DNA of 64,000 nt from Roseovarius arcticus (GCF_006125015.1 NZ_SZZN01000001.1:3720001-3784000); one strand, 5' to 3'. Positions 7,952 through 17,118 are shown, numbered from the stretch's first letter. Notes: generated by a model from the letters alone, not told the origin. Made by a program: numbers and translations.

Positions 7952-8551
7952 TCACTCTTTTGGCTCAGAGCTGTACTGGCTGAACAACTTGGACTGAGTG
8001 ATGAAGAAAACGAAGATCGCCGCCGTAAGCCCGAAGGTCTTGAAATAGACCCACGTTTCCTCGGACTGGGTGCGCCAGATGATTTCGTTCAATATTGCGA
8101 GGCCAAAGAAAAACAGCATGATGCGGCGGGTAAGGATCATCCAGCCCTCGTGCGTCAGTGGCATCATCGTGTCCATGACGGTCTGTAGGTAGGATTTGCC
8201 TTGTAATAGGCCCACGCCCAGGATGCCGCCAAAGAGTAGGTAGATCATCGTTGGTTTCATCTTGAAGAACTTTGGATCGTTGAACCAGATACTGAGACCG
8301 CCAAAAACGGTAATCAGGATCGCTGTCATCGCTTGCATTTTTGACAGATGGCCGGTTAGCGCCCAGAGGATGCCGATCGATAGCAGGAAAATGGGGATGA
8401 ACCCTGCCGTGACGATGATAAAGCCGTCGTATTCGGTGCCGCCGATGGTAAAAACCCGGTCCTTGAGCCAGATATAGGCGACAAAGAACGCGAGGATCGG
8501 CCCGAATTCCAGCGCGGTCTTCAGGCCGCCATTGATCTTGCGTTCGTTCAT
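7952..8551 (-). CDS. yciB: Inner membrane protein YciB (septation protein A family)
   Basis: A 199-residue integral membrane protein of the YciB/IspA family with about five hydrophobic segments. Family signatures are NGGLKTALEFGPILAFF at the N-terminus, FNDPKFFKMKPT in the middle and LNEIIWR near the C-terminal third. YciB is implicated in envelope integrity and, in some species, in septation; biochemical activity is unknown. It is the last gene of the leftward ftsY-EamA-yciB unit, 18 bases after the transporter gene, an order that I recognise as common in Rhodobacterales. Confidence 0.92.
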   Translation of the reverse strand: MNERKINGGLKTALEFGPILAFFVAYIWLKDRVFTIGGTEYDGFIIVTAGFIPIFLLSIGILWALTGHLSKMQAMTAILITVFGGLSIWFNDPKFFKMKPTMIYLLFGGILGVGLLQGKSYLQTVMDTMMPLTHEGWMILTRRIMLFFFGLAILNEIIWRTQSEETWVYFKTFGLTAAIFVFFITQSKLFSQYSSEPKE

Positions 8552-8569
8552 GGTCTGCTCCCTCTAGCT

Positions 8570-9472
8570 TTAGCCGCCCATTTCAACGATGACGGCGCCG
8601 ATGGCAATAAGCGACATCAGCGCAGTGCGCCGGGGTCCGACAGTATCGCCCAGAAAAAGCCAGCCGATAAGCGCTGCAAAGACGGTGGACGTCTCGCGCA
8701 GAACCGCGGCCTCGCCGACGTTGCCCACGCGCGTCGCTAGCATGATCGCGCCGAACGAGAGCAGCGCGACGCCGCCGCCGATCACGCCGCGCAGCATCAG
8801 AGGGCCGGGGGTGGGGCGCGCATCCATCTGCCGCCAGCGGCGGAGCGCCACCAGGGGCATGACCAGCCCGTCGATGAAAAAGAACCAGGCAAGGAATGTA
8901 AACGGATCAGCCGTGGCGCGAATGCCATAGGCGTCAAATGTGGTATAGGCCGCGACCAGCAGTCCGGTCATAACGGCGAGCGTCAGGGCAGCAGGCAGCG
9001 TATCGCGTGCGGCCGTCAGGTACATCAAGTTATAGGCCGCGAGCCCAAAGATGCCGCATAGCAGGACGCTGACGCCTGCCCATTGCACCGCATTAAACGT
9101 CTCACCAAATATCAGGTAGGCGCCGATCACCGCAAAGAGCGGCCCGGTGCCACGCACCACGGGATAGACAACCGTGAAGGCGCCGCGCGAATAGGCCATC
9201 GCCTGCAGAAACTTATAGACGGTATGGATCGCCCATGCGCCTGCAAAGATCGCCCACATGTGCGGCTCGGGCCACGGCACCACCAAAAGAGTAAAGGGCG
9301 CGGCCATAACTGCATAGCTGACATCGACCGCCCCGCGCGTCAGCCACGGATCGTGCCGCCCCTTTTGGATCGCGCCAAAAACGGCGTGCAGGATCGCGGC
9401 AAAAATGGCCAACGCGAGGGCGAGGTGATGGCCGGACGCCGTGCCTTCCAGCGATACCAGCCAGTCGCTCAC
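8570..9472 (-). CDS. EamA/DMT-family transporter
   Basis: A 300-residue polytopic membrane protein with about ten hydrophobic helices in two homologous halves, the drug/metabolite transporter (EamA) plan. The signature region with a charged/Pro break, AFTVVYPVVRGTGPLFAVIGAYLIFGE, is in the first half and is mirrored by AAVLRETSTVFAALIGWLFLGD in the second. Substrate cannot be deduced. Its ATG overlaps the ftsY stop codon by four bases, so it is translationally coupled to ftsY. Confidence 0.88.
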   Translation of the reverse strand: MSDWLVSLEGTASGHHLALALAIFAAILHAVFGAIQKGRHDPWLTRGAVDVSYAVMAAPFTLLVVPWPEPHMWAIFAGAWAIHTVYKFLQAMAYSRGAFTVVYPVVRGTGPLFAVIGAYLIFGETFNAVQWAGVSVLLCGIFGLAAYNLMYLTAARDTLPAALTLAVMTGLLVAAYTTFDAYGIRATADPFTFLAWFFFIDGLVMPLVALRRWRQMDARPTPGPLMLRGVIGGGVALLSFGAIMLATRVGNVGEAAVLRETSTVFAALIGWLFLGDTVGPRRTALMSLIAIGAVIVEMGG

Positions 9473-10716
9473 TCCGTGTCGAGGCCAGTCAGAGCCGCCG
9501 CAAACTCCTCGGGGTCGAAGGGGGCCAAGTCATCAATCTGCTCGCCCACGCCAATGGCGTGGATAGGCAGGCCGAATTTGTCGGCCAGCGCTACCAGAAC
9601 GCCGCCGCGCGCCGTTCCGTCGAGTTTTGTCATAACGAGACCCGACACGTCAGCCAGCTTCTGAAACGTCTCAACTTGGCTCAGGGCGTTCTGGCCGGTG
9701 GTCGCGTCTAGAACTAGCAGTGTGTTATGCGGCGCAGTCGGGTCCTTCTTGCGGATGACGCGGACGATCTTGGCCAGCTCCTCCATCAGGTCGGCGCGGT
9801 TTTGCAAGCGCCCGGCAGTGTCGATCATCAGCAGGTCGGTGCCATCACGTTCCGCCTGCGCCATCGCGTCCCACGCGAGGCTTGCCGGATCGCTGCCCTC
9901 GGGGGCGGTCAGTACGGGCACGCCGGCGCGGTCGCCCCAGATTTGCAACTGCTCAACTGCGGCAGCGCGGAACGTATCGCCAGCGGCGATCACCACCGAC
10001 TTTCCCGCGGCCTTAAACTGACTTGCTAGTTTGCCGATGGTCGTCGTCTTGCCTGAGCCGTTGACGCCAACAACGAGCACCACCTGCGGCTTGCGCGGAT
10101 ATAATGGCATAGGGCGCGCAACAGGCTCCATGATGCGGGCAATCTCGCCTGCCAGCAGCTGCTTGATCTCGGTCGCTGACAGGCGCTTGCCCATGCGGCC
10201 CTCGGCCATGTTGGCAGTGACGCGCAGGGCTGTGTCGACACCCATGTCGGCCGTGATCAGTAGCTCCTCCAGTTGCTCCAGCATGTCGTCGTCCAGCACG
10301 CGGCGCGGCGCGCGGTCCTGTTCGCTTCGGCCCAGAAGGCGGCCCAGAAGGCCGGTGCGCGGGGCCGTATCCTGCGGCGCGGGATCGTCCAGAGGGATTT
10401 CGAGCGGAGCAGGCGTGGGCGCGGGGCGCGATGGCGCAGTAGGGATCTCGACCGGGGCCTCTGGGGGAAGTTCGCTGATCGGAGGCGGGATTTCCTGCGG
10501 AATAGGATCAGGCGTGGTTTCAGGGGTTGGACCGGGCGCGGGTCTGGGCGGCGTCTTCTGCTCAGATTGTTCAGATTGTTCAGTCTGATCAGCCTGTTCG
10601 TCCAACTGTGGCGGCGCGTCTGCTTCGGCGCCGTCCTGCATGATGGCGTCCAAGCCTTCGTCCAGCTTACTGGACGAATTGAACAGCCGATCCTTAAGTT
10701 TCTTGAAAAAGGCCAT
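9469..10716 (-). CDS. ftsY: Signal recognition particle receptor FtsY
   Basis: A 415-residue SRP-receptor GTPase that docks ribosome-SRP complexes at the inner membrane. Residues 1-130 are the variable acidic A domain, here rich in Pro, Gln and Glu with a repeated EQSEQSEQ run. Then come the four-helix N domain and the G domain with the P-loop GVNGSGKTTTIGKLA, the insertion-box DTFRAAA, DTAGR, and TKLDGTARGG. All GTPase motifs are intact. The start follows a GAGGG site. It is the first gene of the ftsY-EamA-yciB unit and is divergent from the AlkB-like gene. Confidence 0.97.
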   Translation of the reverse strand: MAFFKKLKDRLFNSSSKLDEGLDAIMQDGAEADAPPQLDEQADQTEQSEQSEQKTPPRPAPGPTPETTPDPIPQEIPPPISELPPEAPVEIPTAPSRPAPTPAPLEIPLDDPAPQDTAPRTGLLGRLLGRSEQDRAPRRVLDDDMLEQLEELLITADMGVDTALRVTANMAEGRMGKRLSATEIKQLLAGEIARIMEPVARPMPLYPRKPQVVLVVGVNGSGKTTTIGKLASQFKAAGKSVVIAAGDTFRAAAVEQLQIWGDRAGVPVLTAPEGSDPASLAWDAMAQAERDGTDLLMIDTAGRLQNRADLMEELAKIVRVIRKKDPTAPHNTLLVLDATTGQNALSQVETFQKLADVSGLVMTKLDGTARGGVLVALADKFGLPIHAIGVGEQIDDLAPFDPEEFAAALTGLDTE

Positions 10717-10865
10717 GGTGCCCTCATGTTATCTGACCACAACCATCTAGTCGGCTTGGCGCCCAGATGGAAGGGACCGGTACGGTCGCGGGATTTGGGA
10801 TGATATGGGCGCTCGGTTCCTATATTGCATGGGCGAGTTGCGGCGGCGCGAAATGGAGGCGGTAG

Positions 10866-11912
10866 ATGATCTTGTTCTCATGCGCCACGCTGGCGCCACT
10901 GGTGCTGATCCTGCTTGGTGCAGGTCAGGGCGGACTATGGCCTGCGGCGGCTCTGATTTACATGACCGCTTTGACCTTTGCGCTTGACCGGTTGGTCGCC
11001 GCTGCGCCCGGCGCTGTAGGTGAGACCGAGGAGTTTCCAGCCGCACCCGTCCTGCTGGCTGTGCTGGGCACCTTGTATTTCGCGGTGCTGCCCGCGGCGG
11101 TCTGGGCGACTTCGGGGCACGGAGGCCTTGCGATCTGGCAGCGCCTTTGCCTTGGGATCGCGGCGGGCCTCATCTTTGGCCAGATCGCGCATCCTGTCGC
11201 GCATGAGTTGATACACAAGCGCCCCCGCGCGCTACGCATTATGGGGCGGGCCATCTATACGAGCCTGCTCATTGGCCACCATGCCAGCGCGCATTTGCTG
11301 GTGCATCATGTTCATGTCGCCAGCGCGGATGATCCCAGCTCTGCGCGCCGCGGCGAAGGATTCTATCGTTTCGCCCTGCGGGCAGGTCGCGGCAGTTTTT
11401 ATGGTGGCTTGCGCGCTGAGACTGCGATGCTGCGCCGCGCTGGCCGGCCCATGTGGCGCCATCCCTATCTGTTCTACGTCTTGGGCGGTATTGCGTGCGT
11501 GGCCGCAGCTTTTGCGCTGGGGGGGGCGGCGGGCGTAATAGTCTACGTTGCAATATGCCTCTATGCGCAGATGCAAATCTTGATGTCCGACTACGTCCAG
11601 CACTATGGCCTGCGCCGGGAAGTGTTGCCGAGCGGTAAGCTGGAGCCCGTGGGTCCGGGCCATTCGTGGAATGCGCCGCACCGATTCTCGTCCGCGCTGA
11701 CGTTGAACGCCCCGCGCCATTCGGACCACCACATTGCGCCGTTGCGCGCCTACCCGGCGTTGCGCCTGAATCCCGGTGAGATGCCGTGCCTGCCCTATCC
11801 GCTGCCGCTGATGGCGGCTTTGTCGCTGGCGCCGCCGATCTGGCGCAGGGTCATGGACCGCCGGGTTGATAACTGGGCGGCCCCCCGCGCAACCCCAATG
11901 CCGGACAGATGA
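10866..11912 (+). CDS. alkB: AlkB-family membrane di-iron alkane hydroxylase
   Basis: A 348-residue integral membrane monooxygenase of the alkane hydroxylase family. The three histidine clusters that bind the di-iron centre are present: HELIH at 113-117, HHVHVAS at 147-153, and the third box in LNAPRHSDHH near residue 280. The protein is somewhat short (AlkB is usually about 400 residues). No rubredoxin or rubredoxin reductase gene is adjacent, so electron donors must come from elsewhere. The substrate may be an alkane, a fatty acyl chain or another hydrophobic compound. A GGAGGC site precedes the ATG. The downstream small secreted protein either overlaps it by four bases or starts 41 bases later. 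Confidence 0.85.
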   Translation: MILFSCATLAPLVLILLGAGQGGLWPAAALIYMTALTFALDRLVAAAPGAVGETEEFPAAPVLLAVLGTLYFAVLPAAVWATSGHGGLAIWQRLCLGIAAGLIFGQIAHPVAHELIHKRPRALRIMGRAIYTSLLIGHHASAHLLVHHVHVASADDPSSARRGEGFYRFALRAGRGSFYGGLRAETAMLRRAGRPMWRHPYLFYVLGGIACVAAAFALGGAAGVIVYVAICLYAQMQILMSDYVQHYGLRREVLPSGKLEPVGPGHSWNAPHRFSSALTLNAPRHSDHHIAPLRAYPALRLNPGEMPCLPYPLPLMAALSLAPPIWRRVMDRRVDNWAAPRATPMPDR

Positions 11913-11953
11913 AACGGGTGGCCGGAATGTTTGTGCCGTGCCATGATCGCAGG

Positions 11954-12346
11954 ATGCGCATTCTTAGCTTGCTTTTGACCCTCACCGCACTGCCTGCCGC
12001 CGCCCAGGGCATGATGACGGCGAGTGAATTTGACGCCTATACCCAAGGCAAGACATTCACCTACGGCAGTATGGGCGCGCCCTATGGCACTGAGCAGTAC
12101 TTGAAGGATCGCCGGGTCCGGTGGGCCTTTGAGAACGGACAATGCCAAGAGGGGGGCTGGTATGAGCAGGACGGCCTCATCTGCTTTACCTACGATACCG
12201 AACCCGAACCGCAATGCTGGAGCTTTAGGCGCAGCGCGGCGGGGCTGATTGCGCAGTTCGAAAACGATCCGTCGATGACCGAATTATATGAGGTCGAACG
12301 TAGCAATGTGCCGCTAACTTGCTCTGGGCCTGACGTGGGTGTCTGA
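11954..12346 (+). CDS. Small secreted protein with conserved cysteines
   Basis: About 130 residues, beginning with a good Sec signal (MRILSLLLTLTALPAAAQ) and continuing with a compact domain. Mature-part features are TYGSMGAPYGTEQYL, CQEGGWYEQDGLICFTY, PEPQCWSF and a last Cys before the end (PLTCSGPDVGV), so two disulfides are possible. It resembles short uncharacterised periplasmic proteins common in Rhodobacterales. The frame is also open to an ATG at 11909 that overlaps the alkB stop, but the signal peptide favours 11954. Function unknown. Confidence 0.65.
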   Translation: MRILSLLLTLTALPAAAQGMMTASEFDAYTQGKTFTYGSMGAPYGTEQYLKDRRVRWAFENGQCQEGGWYEQDGLICFTYDTEPEPQCWSFRRSAAGLIAQFENDPSMTELYEVERSNVPLTCSGPDVGV

Positions 12347-12367
12347 CGCCCGGGCCTATGTGCGCCC

Positions 12368-12386
12368 TCGGGTGCGCAACACCCGA
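12368..12386. terminator. Hairpin between convergent genes, possible terminator
   Basis: TCGGGTG (12368-12374) and CACCCGA (12380-12386) form a perfect 7-bp stem with a 5-base loop, between the convergent small secreted protein gene and chrR. No clear T-run follows on either strand. Confidence 0.35.
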
Positions 12387-12390
12387 AATC

Positions 12391-13038
12391 TCATATCCTC
12401 AGGAACGGCTGCGCGAGTCTGGGTATCCAGCTTAGAAACCTTAGAGGCGCGTCGGTGGCGGCCAGGCAGATGCAGTCTATCCCAGTATCGGCGACGGGCG
12501 TGTGCTCCAGATCCTCGTTCGCGATCTCGATATCGCCCCGCCCAAACCGGCCGCCATCGTCGGCAAACGCCCCTTGCAGAACCAGCGTCAGCTCGATGCC
12601 GCGATGGCCGTGGTCAGGCACAGCTGCTCCGGCCTTGATGTGCAGCAGGCGCGCGGTGGCGCCGCCCTTGGTGGGCAATAGTGCCTGCCGCACGCCCATG
12701 CCGACGGGGCGCCAACTCACTGCGTCCAGATCGCCGCCCACATATTCCTGCAAGGGGGCGGGCAGAATACCTGCTTTGCGTGATGGCCAGACTGGCGCGG
12801 TGCCGCCGGATTTCGCTGCCGCCAGCGCTGCCTCCATGCTGCCGCCACCCATTTGGGGTGCGTCGCCATTCTCTAGAATTTCGCCGCCGATACTGTCGAA
12901 TGCACCCAGCCGCGCGCGGCACCCGTCGCAAAGCGATATGTGCGCCGCGACGGTCAGGTTAAATGCCTCTGGCAACGTGCCGACCGAATAGGCCATTAGC
13001 AGAGAATCTGTCAGGTGATGTGCAATGTGATGTGTCAT
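12391..13038 (-). CDS. chrR: ChrR-family zinc anti-sigma factor
   Basis: A 215-residue anti-sigma factor of the ChrR type. The N-terminal ASD carries the zinc set His7, His33, Cys37 and Cys40 (HISLCDGC). The C-terminal cupin carries His143, His145, Glu149 and His179 (PDHGHRGIEL and EDLEHT), corresponding to the Rhodobacter sphaeroides ChrR ligands with a shift of two. In that species ChrR holds RpoE inactive until singlet oxygen or organic peroxide triggers its proteolysis. All ligands are conserved, so the same mechanism is likely. It lies 7 bases after the rpoE stop, in one operon. Confidence 0.95.
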   Translation of the reverse strand: MTHHIAHHLTDSLLMAYSVGTLPEAFNLTVAAHISLCDGCRARLGAFDSIGGEILENGDAPQMGGGSMEAALAAAKSGGTAPVWPSRKAGILPAPLQEYVGGDLDAVSWRPVGMGVRQALLPTKGGATARLLHIKAGAAVPDHGHRGIELTLVLQGAFADDGGRFGRGDIEIANEDLEHTPVADTGIDCICLAATDAPLRFLSWIPRLAQPFLRI

Positions 13039-13045
13039 AAATGCT

Positions 13046-13612
13046 TCAATTCATTGTGTGGCGCAGGCGATCCAGCGCCAGACGGATGCGGGATTTAATC
13101 GTTCCAAGGGGCAGGCCTGTCTGATCGGCGATCTCGGAATGACTGAGGTCGCCGAAATACGCGGCCTCAATAAGGGTCTTTTGTTTGGCGGGCAGGGCGG
13201 CGATAGCGTCGGCCAGTTGCGCGATATCCTCCTCCAGCGCTAGAATGTCGGACTGGTCAGGGGCGGCGCCCGGTCCCCAATCAATATCCTCAGGCTCGGG
13301 GCGGCGCGCCTTGCGCAGGGCGTCGATGCGGCGATTGCGCGCGATGGTAAAGATCCACGTGGCCACACTGGCGCGCGACGGATCGAACAAATGGGCCTTT
13401 TGCCAAAGCGTCGCCATCACGTCCTGTGCACATTCCTCGGCCAGTGCTGCGCTGGCGCCTGATTTCATCAAGAAGCCCTTCACGCGCGGCGCAAAGTGAC
13501 CGAAAATCTGAGCGAACGCCGCCTCGTCCGCGTCAACGCGTATCCGCGCAATGCAAGCGATCCAGAGGCTATTTTCGCTTTGCCGGTCATGATCGGGCCG
13601 GTCTGTTGGCAC
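13046..13612 (-). CDS. rpoE: ECF sigma factor RpoE (ECF11, ChrR-linked)
   Basis: A 188-residue ECF sigma factor from a GTG start at 13612. Region 2 is seen in HFAPRVKGFLMKSG, AEECAQDVMATLWQKAHLFDP and ATWIFTIARNRRIDALRK, and region 4 in AIAALPAKQKTLIEAAYFGDLSHSEIADQTGLP and GTIKSRIRLALDRLR. It matches the R. sphaeroides RpoE that responds to singlet oxygen. The frame is open to an ATG at 13726, but the extra 38 residues have no counterpart in the family and would lie in the leader. It is followed 7 bases later by chrR. The divergent flavoprotein operon is probably a direct target. Confidence 0.93.
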   Translation of the reverse strand: MPTDRPDHDRQSENSLWIACIARIRVDADEAAFAQIFGHFAPRVKGFLMKSGASAALAEECAQDVMATLWQKAHLFDPSRASVATWIFTIARNRRIDALRKARRPEPEDIDWGPGAAPDQSDILALEEDIAQLADAIAALPAKQKTLIEAAYFGDLSHSEIADQTGLPLGTIKSRIRLALDRLRHTMN

Positions 13613-13730
13613 GGGGCAGGGTCCTGACGTCTGGCTTCTTAACGTACGCGGGCGCGGCACTATTGCCGCATGCGCACATTGGAACGATGCCAATCTATCG
13701 CCAGAGGTGTCAATCATACAAACCATGTGT

Positions 13731-13760
13731 CCAATACGCTGGACAACGCGAACTGGATCA
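13731..13760 (-). promoter_or_regulatory. Candidate autoregulated RpoE promoter
   Basis: On the minus strand TGATCC (13760-13755) is followed after 18 bases by TATTGG (13736-13731). A TGATC-type -35 is what I recall for R. sphaeroides RpoE targets; the -10 match is weaker. Initiation here would give a leader of about 110 bases before the GTG at 13612, agreeing with the chosen start. Confidence 0.35.
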
Positions 13761-13862
13761 CCGACGCGTGAAAATCAATCTTGATGGCGATAATTTGCAT
13801 CCGAAACGACGCCGGATGCGTAGTTACTCCTAACGGCCCGAACAAAACGGACAAATTTACAT

Positions 13863-15152
13863 ATGCCATTTGAATTGCAGCCTGCCCCGAGGCGCAAAAT
13901 AGCGATCATCGGAGCAGGCATCTCAGGCATGGGCGCGGCCCATCGTCTGTCACCGGATAACGACGTCACGTTATATGAGGCCGAACCGCGACTTGGCGGT
14001 CATGCGCGTACTATCATGGCCGGCAAGCGGGGCGATCAGCCGGTCGATACCGGCTTTATCGTGTTCAACTATGCCAACTATCCGCATCTGGCTGATCTGT
14101 TTGCAGAACTTGAGGTACCTGTCGTGCCCAGTGATATGAGCTTTGGCGCGTCTATAGATGGTGGTCGGCTGGAATACGGGCTGTCGGGTGCACGCGCGGC
14201 GTTTGCACAGTGGCGCAATGCTGCGCGACCTGCGTTTTTGAGGATGCTCCGCGATATATTTCACTTCAACGCCAATGCCGCCCAAGCCGCGCGCGGTAGC
14301 GAGATGACGATCGGCGACTTGCTATCGCACCTGCGCACCGGGTCGTGGTTTCGCGAGTACTATCTCTTGCCATTGTCCGGCGCGATCTGGTCAACGCCAA
14401 CCGACAAGATAATGGATTTTCCGGCCGAGACGATGATGCGCTTTTTTGAGAATCACGCGCTACTGGGCTATGAGGGCCAGCATCAGTGGTACACGGTTCA
14501 GGGCGGATCGGTACAGTATGTCACCCGGCTGGAGGCGCACCTGCGCCGCATTGGCGCGCGTCTGCGCACCGGTTGTCCCGTTCAGGCAGTACGGCGGACG
14601 CCGGGCGGCGTTCAGATAAAGGCCCACGGCGATTGGGAGCGATTCGACGAGGTCATAATGGCCACCCATTCAGACGACAGCTTGCGCCTGCTGGATGATC
14701 CGACAGCCGACGAACGGCGCTACTTGGGGGCCATCGCCTACCAGCCGAACGATATCGTGCTGCATTCGGACGCCTCTGTCATGCCGCGCCGCCGCGCCGT
14801 CTGGTCGTCGTGGAATTACACCGAGGACCGGGCAAAGGAGGACAGCCGGATTGATCTGACCTACTGGATGAACAAGCTGCAGGCGATCCCCATGGACGAT
14901 CCGCATTTCGTCACGCTGAACACCACACGCCGTATCCGCGAGGATCTAATCCATGATCGCGTGACACTGCGCCATCCCGTCTATGACCATGCTGCGCTGG
15001 CAGCGCAGGGGCGCATCGCCGCGATGAACGGGGCGCAGAATACGTGGTATTGCGGTGCATGGATGAAGAACGGCTTTCACGAGGATGGCCTTGGCAGCGC
15101 CGTCGACGTGGCGGTTGCGTTATCGGCGCGCGGAGTGTTGGCAGCGGCATGA
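13863..15152 (+). CDS. FAD-dependent amine oxidase-type flavoprotein
   Basis: A 429-residue flavoprotein with an N-terminal Rossmann FAD site (IIGAGISGMGAAHRLS followed by YEAEPRLGGHART) and a C-terminal FAD region (NTWYCGAWMKNGFHEDGLGSA). It belongs to the NAD(P)-binding amine-oxidase group that travels with DUF1365 and cyclopropane-fatty-acid-type methyltransferases. In R. sphaeroides the equivalent gene next to rpoE (RSP1091) is in the RpoE core regulon and has been linked to furan fatty acid formation. It overlaps the DUF1365 gene by four bases (ATGA). A role in modifying unsaturated acyl chains under singlet oxygen stress is inferred from that. Confidence 0.88.
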   Translation: MPFELQPAPRRKIAIIGAGISGMGAAHRLSPDNDVTLYEAEPRLGGHARTIMAGKRGDQPVDTGFIVFNYANYPHLADLFAELEVPVVPSDMSFGASIDGGRLEYGLSGARAAFAQWRNAARPAFLRMLRDIFHFNANAAQAARGSEMTIGDLLSHLRTGSWFREYYLLPLSGAIWSTPTDKIMDFPAETMMRFFENHALLGYEGQHQWYTVQGGSVQYVTRLEAHLRRIGARLRTGCPVQAVRRTPGGVQIKAHGDWERFDEVIMATHSDDSLRLLDDPTADERRYLGAIAYQPNDIVLHSDASVMPRRRAVWSSWNYTEDRAKEDSRIDLTYWMNKLQAIPMDDPHFVTLNTTRRIREDLIHDRVTLRHPVYDHAALAAQGRIAAMNGAQNTWYCGAWMKNGFHEDGLGSAVDVAVALSARGVLAAA

Positions 15153-15904
15153 GCCGGGTCCGCCATATCGCGGGCCACACGTGGCATGGGCGCAAGGGGG
15201 CGGTGCGCAATGCCTTCAAGTACTCGATTGATTATATGCTGCTTGACGCCGAAGGGCAGGATACTGCGCCGCGCCTCTTTGGCCGCAACGCGCGCGGACT
15301 AGCCAGCGTGCACGACATTGATCATGGCGGCGCGCCGCATCAAGGGATCGGCGCTGCATGGGTGCGGCAGGTGCTGGAGCAATACCAGCTGCCCTCGCCC
15401 GCGCAGATCGAGCTGTTGGCGCAGCCGCGTATTCTGGGCCATGTGTTTAACCCCGTCTCGTTCTGGCTGTGCCGCGACAATCAGGGCGGTCTGCGGCAAG
15501 TGATCGCGGAGGTCAGCAACACCTTTGGCGACCGGCACAGCTATCTATGTCACAAGGCTGATGGTTCGGTGATCGAAGCTAGCGACACTCTGACGGCCGC
15601 CAAGATATTCCACGTCTCGCCCTTTCAGCAGGTCGATGGCGGGTACGAGTTCCGCTTCAATCTGTGCGAAGATCATATCGACATCCGCATTGACATGACC
15701 GGCGGCAATGGCGGCGTTGTCGCCACGTTGGTCGGGCCCATTCGCGCGCTAACCAATCGCAGTCTGCTGGCGGCTATGCTGCGTCGGCCCTTGGGGTCAC
15801 GCCGGGTGCTGGCGCTTATCCATTGGCAGGCGCTCAAGCTGTGGTGGAAAGGCGCCGCATATCACCCACGGCCGGAGCCGCCGGAGCAAGAAGTGTCAAA
15901 GTGA
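15149..15904 (+). CDS. DUF1365 family protein
   Basis: A 251-residue DUF1365 protein. Family motifs include the opening HTWHGRKGAVRNAFKYSIDY, the central GHVFNPVSFWLCRD, the AEVSNTFGDRHSYL segment and HVSPFQQVDGGYEFRF. The biochemical function is unknown, but the family is almost always next to a flavin amine oxidase and lipid-modifying methyltransferases. The ATG at 15149 overlaps the upstream stop; the frame opens earlier but lies within the neighbouring gene. It ends in GTGA, overlapping the start of the MFS gene. Confidence 0.9.
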   Translation: MSRVRHIAGHTWHGRKGAVRNAFKYSIDYMLLDAEGQDTAPRLFGRNARGLASVHDIDHGGAPHQGIGAAWVRQVLEQYQLPSPAQIELLAQPRILGHVFNPVSFWLCRDNQGGLRQVIAEVSNTFGDRHSYLCHKADGSVIEASDTLTAAKIFHVSPFQQVDGGYEFRFNLCEDHIDIRIDMTGGNGGVVATLVGPIRALTNRSLLAAMLRRPLGSRRVLALIHWQALKLWWKGAAYHPRPEPPEQEVSK

Positions 15905-17118
15905 GCGCTGCCCCGCGCCTGCCTGCCTATTCACTGTTTGCTGCATTTTTGGCGGCGGCCGGCCTGCCGATCTACATTCACGCACCCAAATTTTACGTCG
16001 ATGAATATGGGGTGTCGTTGGCGTTGCTGGGGACCGTTCTGTTCGCGCTTCGGCTGATCGACGTGGTGCAGGACCCCCTGCTAGGCAGGCTTGCCGCGCG
16101 CACGCAGCGATGGCGTGCGCTGATGGTTTGCATCGCTGGCGCCGCGATGGCTGCCTCTATGGTCGGCCTCTTTGCGATGACGCCGCCCATCGCACCGATC
16201 TGGTGGTTTGCGTTGATGCTGACAGTGGTGTTTTCCGGCTTTAGCTATCTAACGATCTGTTTCTATGCTCAAGGTGTGTCGACCGCTGGCACGCTGGCGC
16301 AATCGGGGCACCTGCGGCTGGCCCGCTGGCGTGAGACAGGCGCTCTTTTGGGTGTCTGTGCCGCGTCCGTGGTGCCGATACTGTTGGGCGGGTACGGCGC
16401 GTTCGCGTTCGCATTTGTCGCGCTGGGGGCGGCAGCGCTGATCGTGATGTGGGGCCAATGGGGGCGCGCATCCATCCCGTCCGATGGGTTTGGCCCGGTC
16501 CTGCGCGACGGTATTTCGCGGCGTCTGCTATTGATAGCGCTGGTCAATGCGGCGCCTGTTGCCGTCAGCTCGACCCTCTTTTTATTCTTTGTCGAGAGCC
16601 GTCTGGGCGCACCGGGATGGGAGGGACCATTGCTGCTGCTGTTTTTCCTATCGGCGGCGGTAGCCACCCCGTTCTGGGGCCGCGCGGCCGAGCGGTGGGG
16701 CGCCAAGCGCGTCCTGCTGGTCGCAATGGTGCTTGCCATCGCCGCGTTCGGCTGCGCCGCGCTGCTAGGAACGGGCGATACATGGGCGTTCGCCGCCGTC
16801 TGCGTGGTGTCGGGCGCCGCCGTCGGCGCCGACATGACGCTGCTACCCGCCATGTTCGCGCGGCGCATGGCCGAGATTGCTCCGGGTGCGAGCGAGGGAT
16901 TTGGCCTCTGGTCATTTGTGTCCAAATTGACGCTGGCGCTGGCTGCCGTGGCCTTGCTTCCGGCATTGGCCGCCGGGGGATTTCAGGCGGGCACACAGAA
17001 TGACGAGGATGCGCTGCGTCTGTTAACGTTGCTCTATTGCGCGCTGCCTTGCGTGCTGAAGGTAGTGGCGATTGCCCTGCTGGCCGGTATAGAGATGCCC
17101 GAGGAGACGGCAGCATGA
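15901..17118 (+). CDS. MFS transporter (GPH/melibiose-carrier-like)
   Basis: A 405-residue membrane protein with about 12 hydrophobic helices. The early motif YVDEYGVSLALLGTVLFALRLIDVVQDPLLGRLAARTQRWR is the cytoplasmic loop 2-3 signature of the glycoside-pentoside-hexuronide (MFS_2) subfamily. Start is GTG at 15901, overlapping the DUF1365 stop (GTGA). It corresponds by position to the MFS gene in the R. sphaeroides RpoE operon. Substrate is unknown; a lipid or lipid precursor is one possibility from context. Its stop overlaps an ATG at 17115 that opens only a 22-codon frame. Confidence 0.88.
   Translation: MSAAPRLPAYSLFAAFLAAAGLPIYIHAPKFYVDEYGVSLALLGTVLFALRLIDVVQDPLLGRLAARTQRWRALMVCIAGAAMAASMVGLFAMTPPIAPIWWFALMLTVVFSGFSYLTICFYAQGVSTAGTLAQSGHLRLARWRETGALLGVCAASVVPILLGGYGAFAFAFVALGAAALIVMWGQWGRASIPSDGFGPVLRDGISRRLLLIALVNAAPVAVSSTLFLFFVESRLGAPGWEGPLLLLFFLSAAVATPFWGRAAERWGAKRVLLVAMVLAIAAFGCAALLGTGDTWAFAAVCVVSGAAVGADMTLLPAMFARRMAEIAPGASEGFGLWSFVSKLTLALAAVALLPALAAGGFQAGTQNDEDALRLLTLLYCALPCVLKVVAIALLAGIEMPEETAA

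Noticed and set aside
13613..13726. N-terminal extension of RpoE to the ATG at 13726
   Set aside because: No homology with other RpoE proteins, and the candidate promoter would place it at the very 5' end of the transcript.
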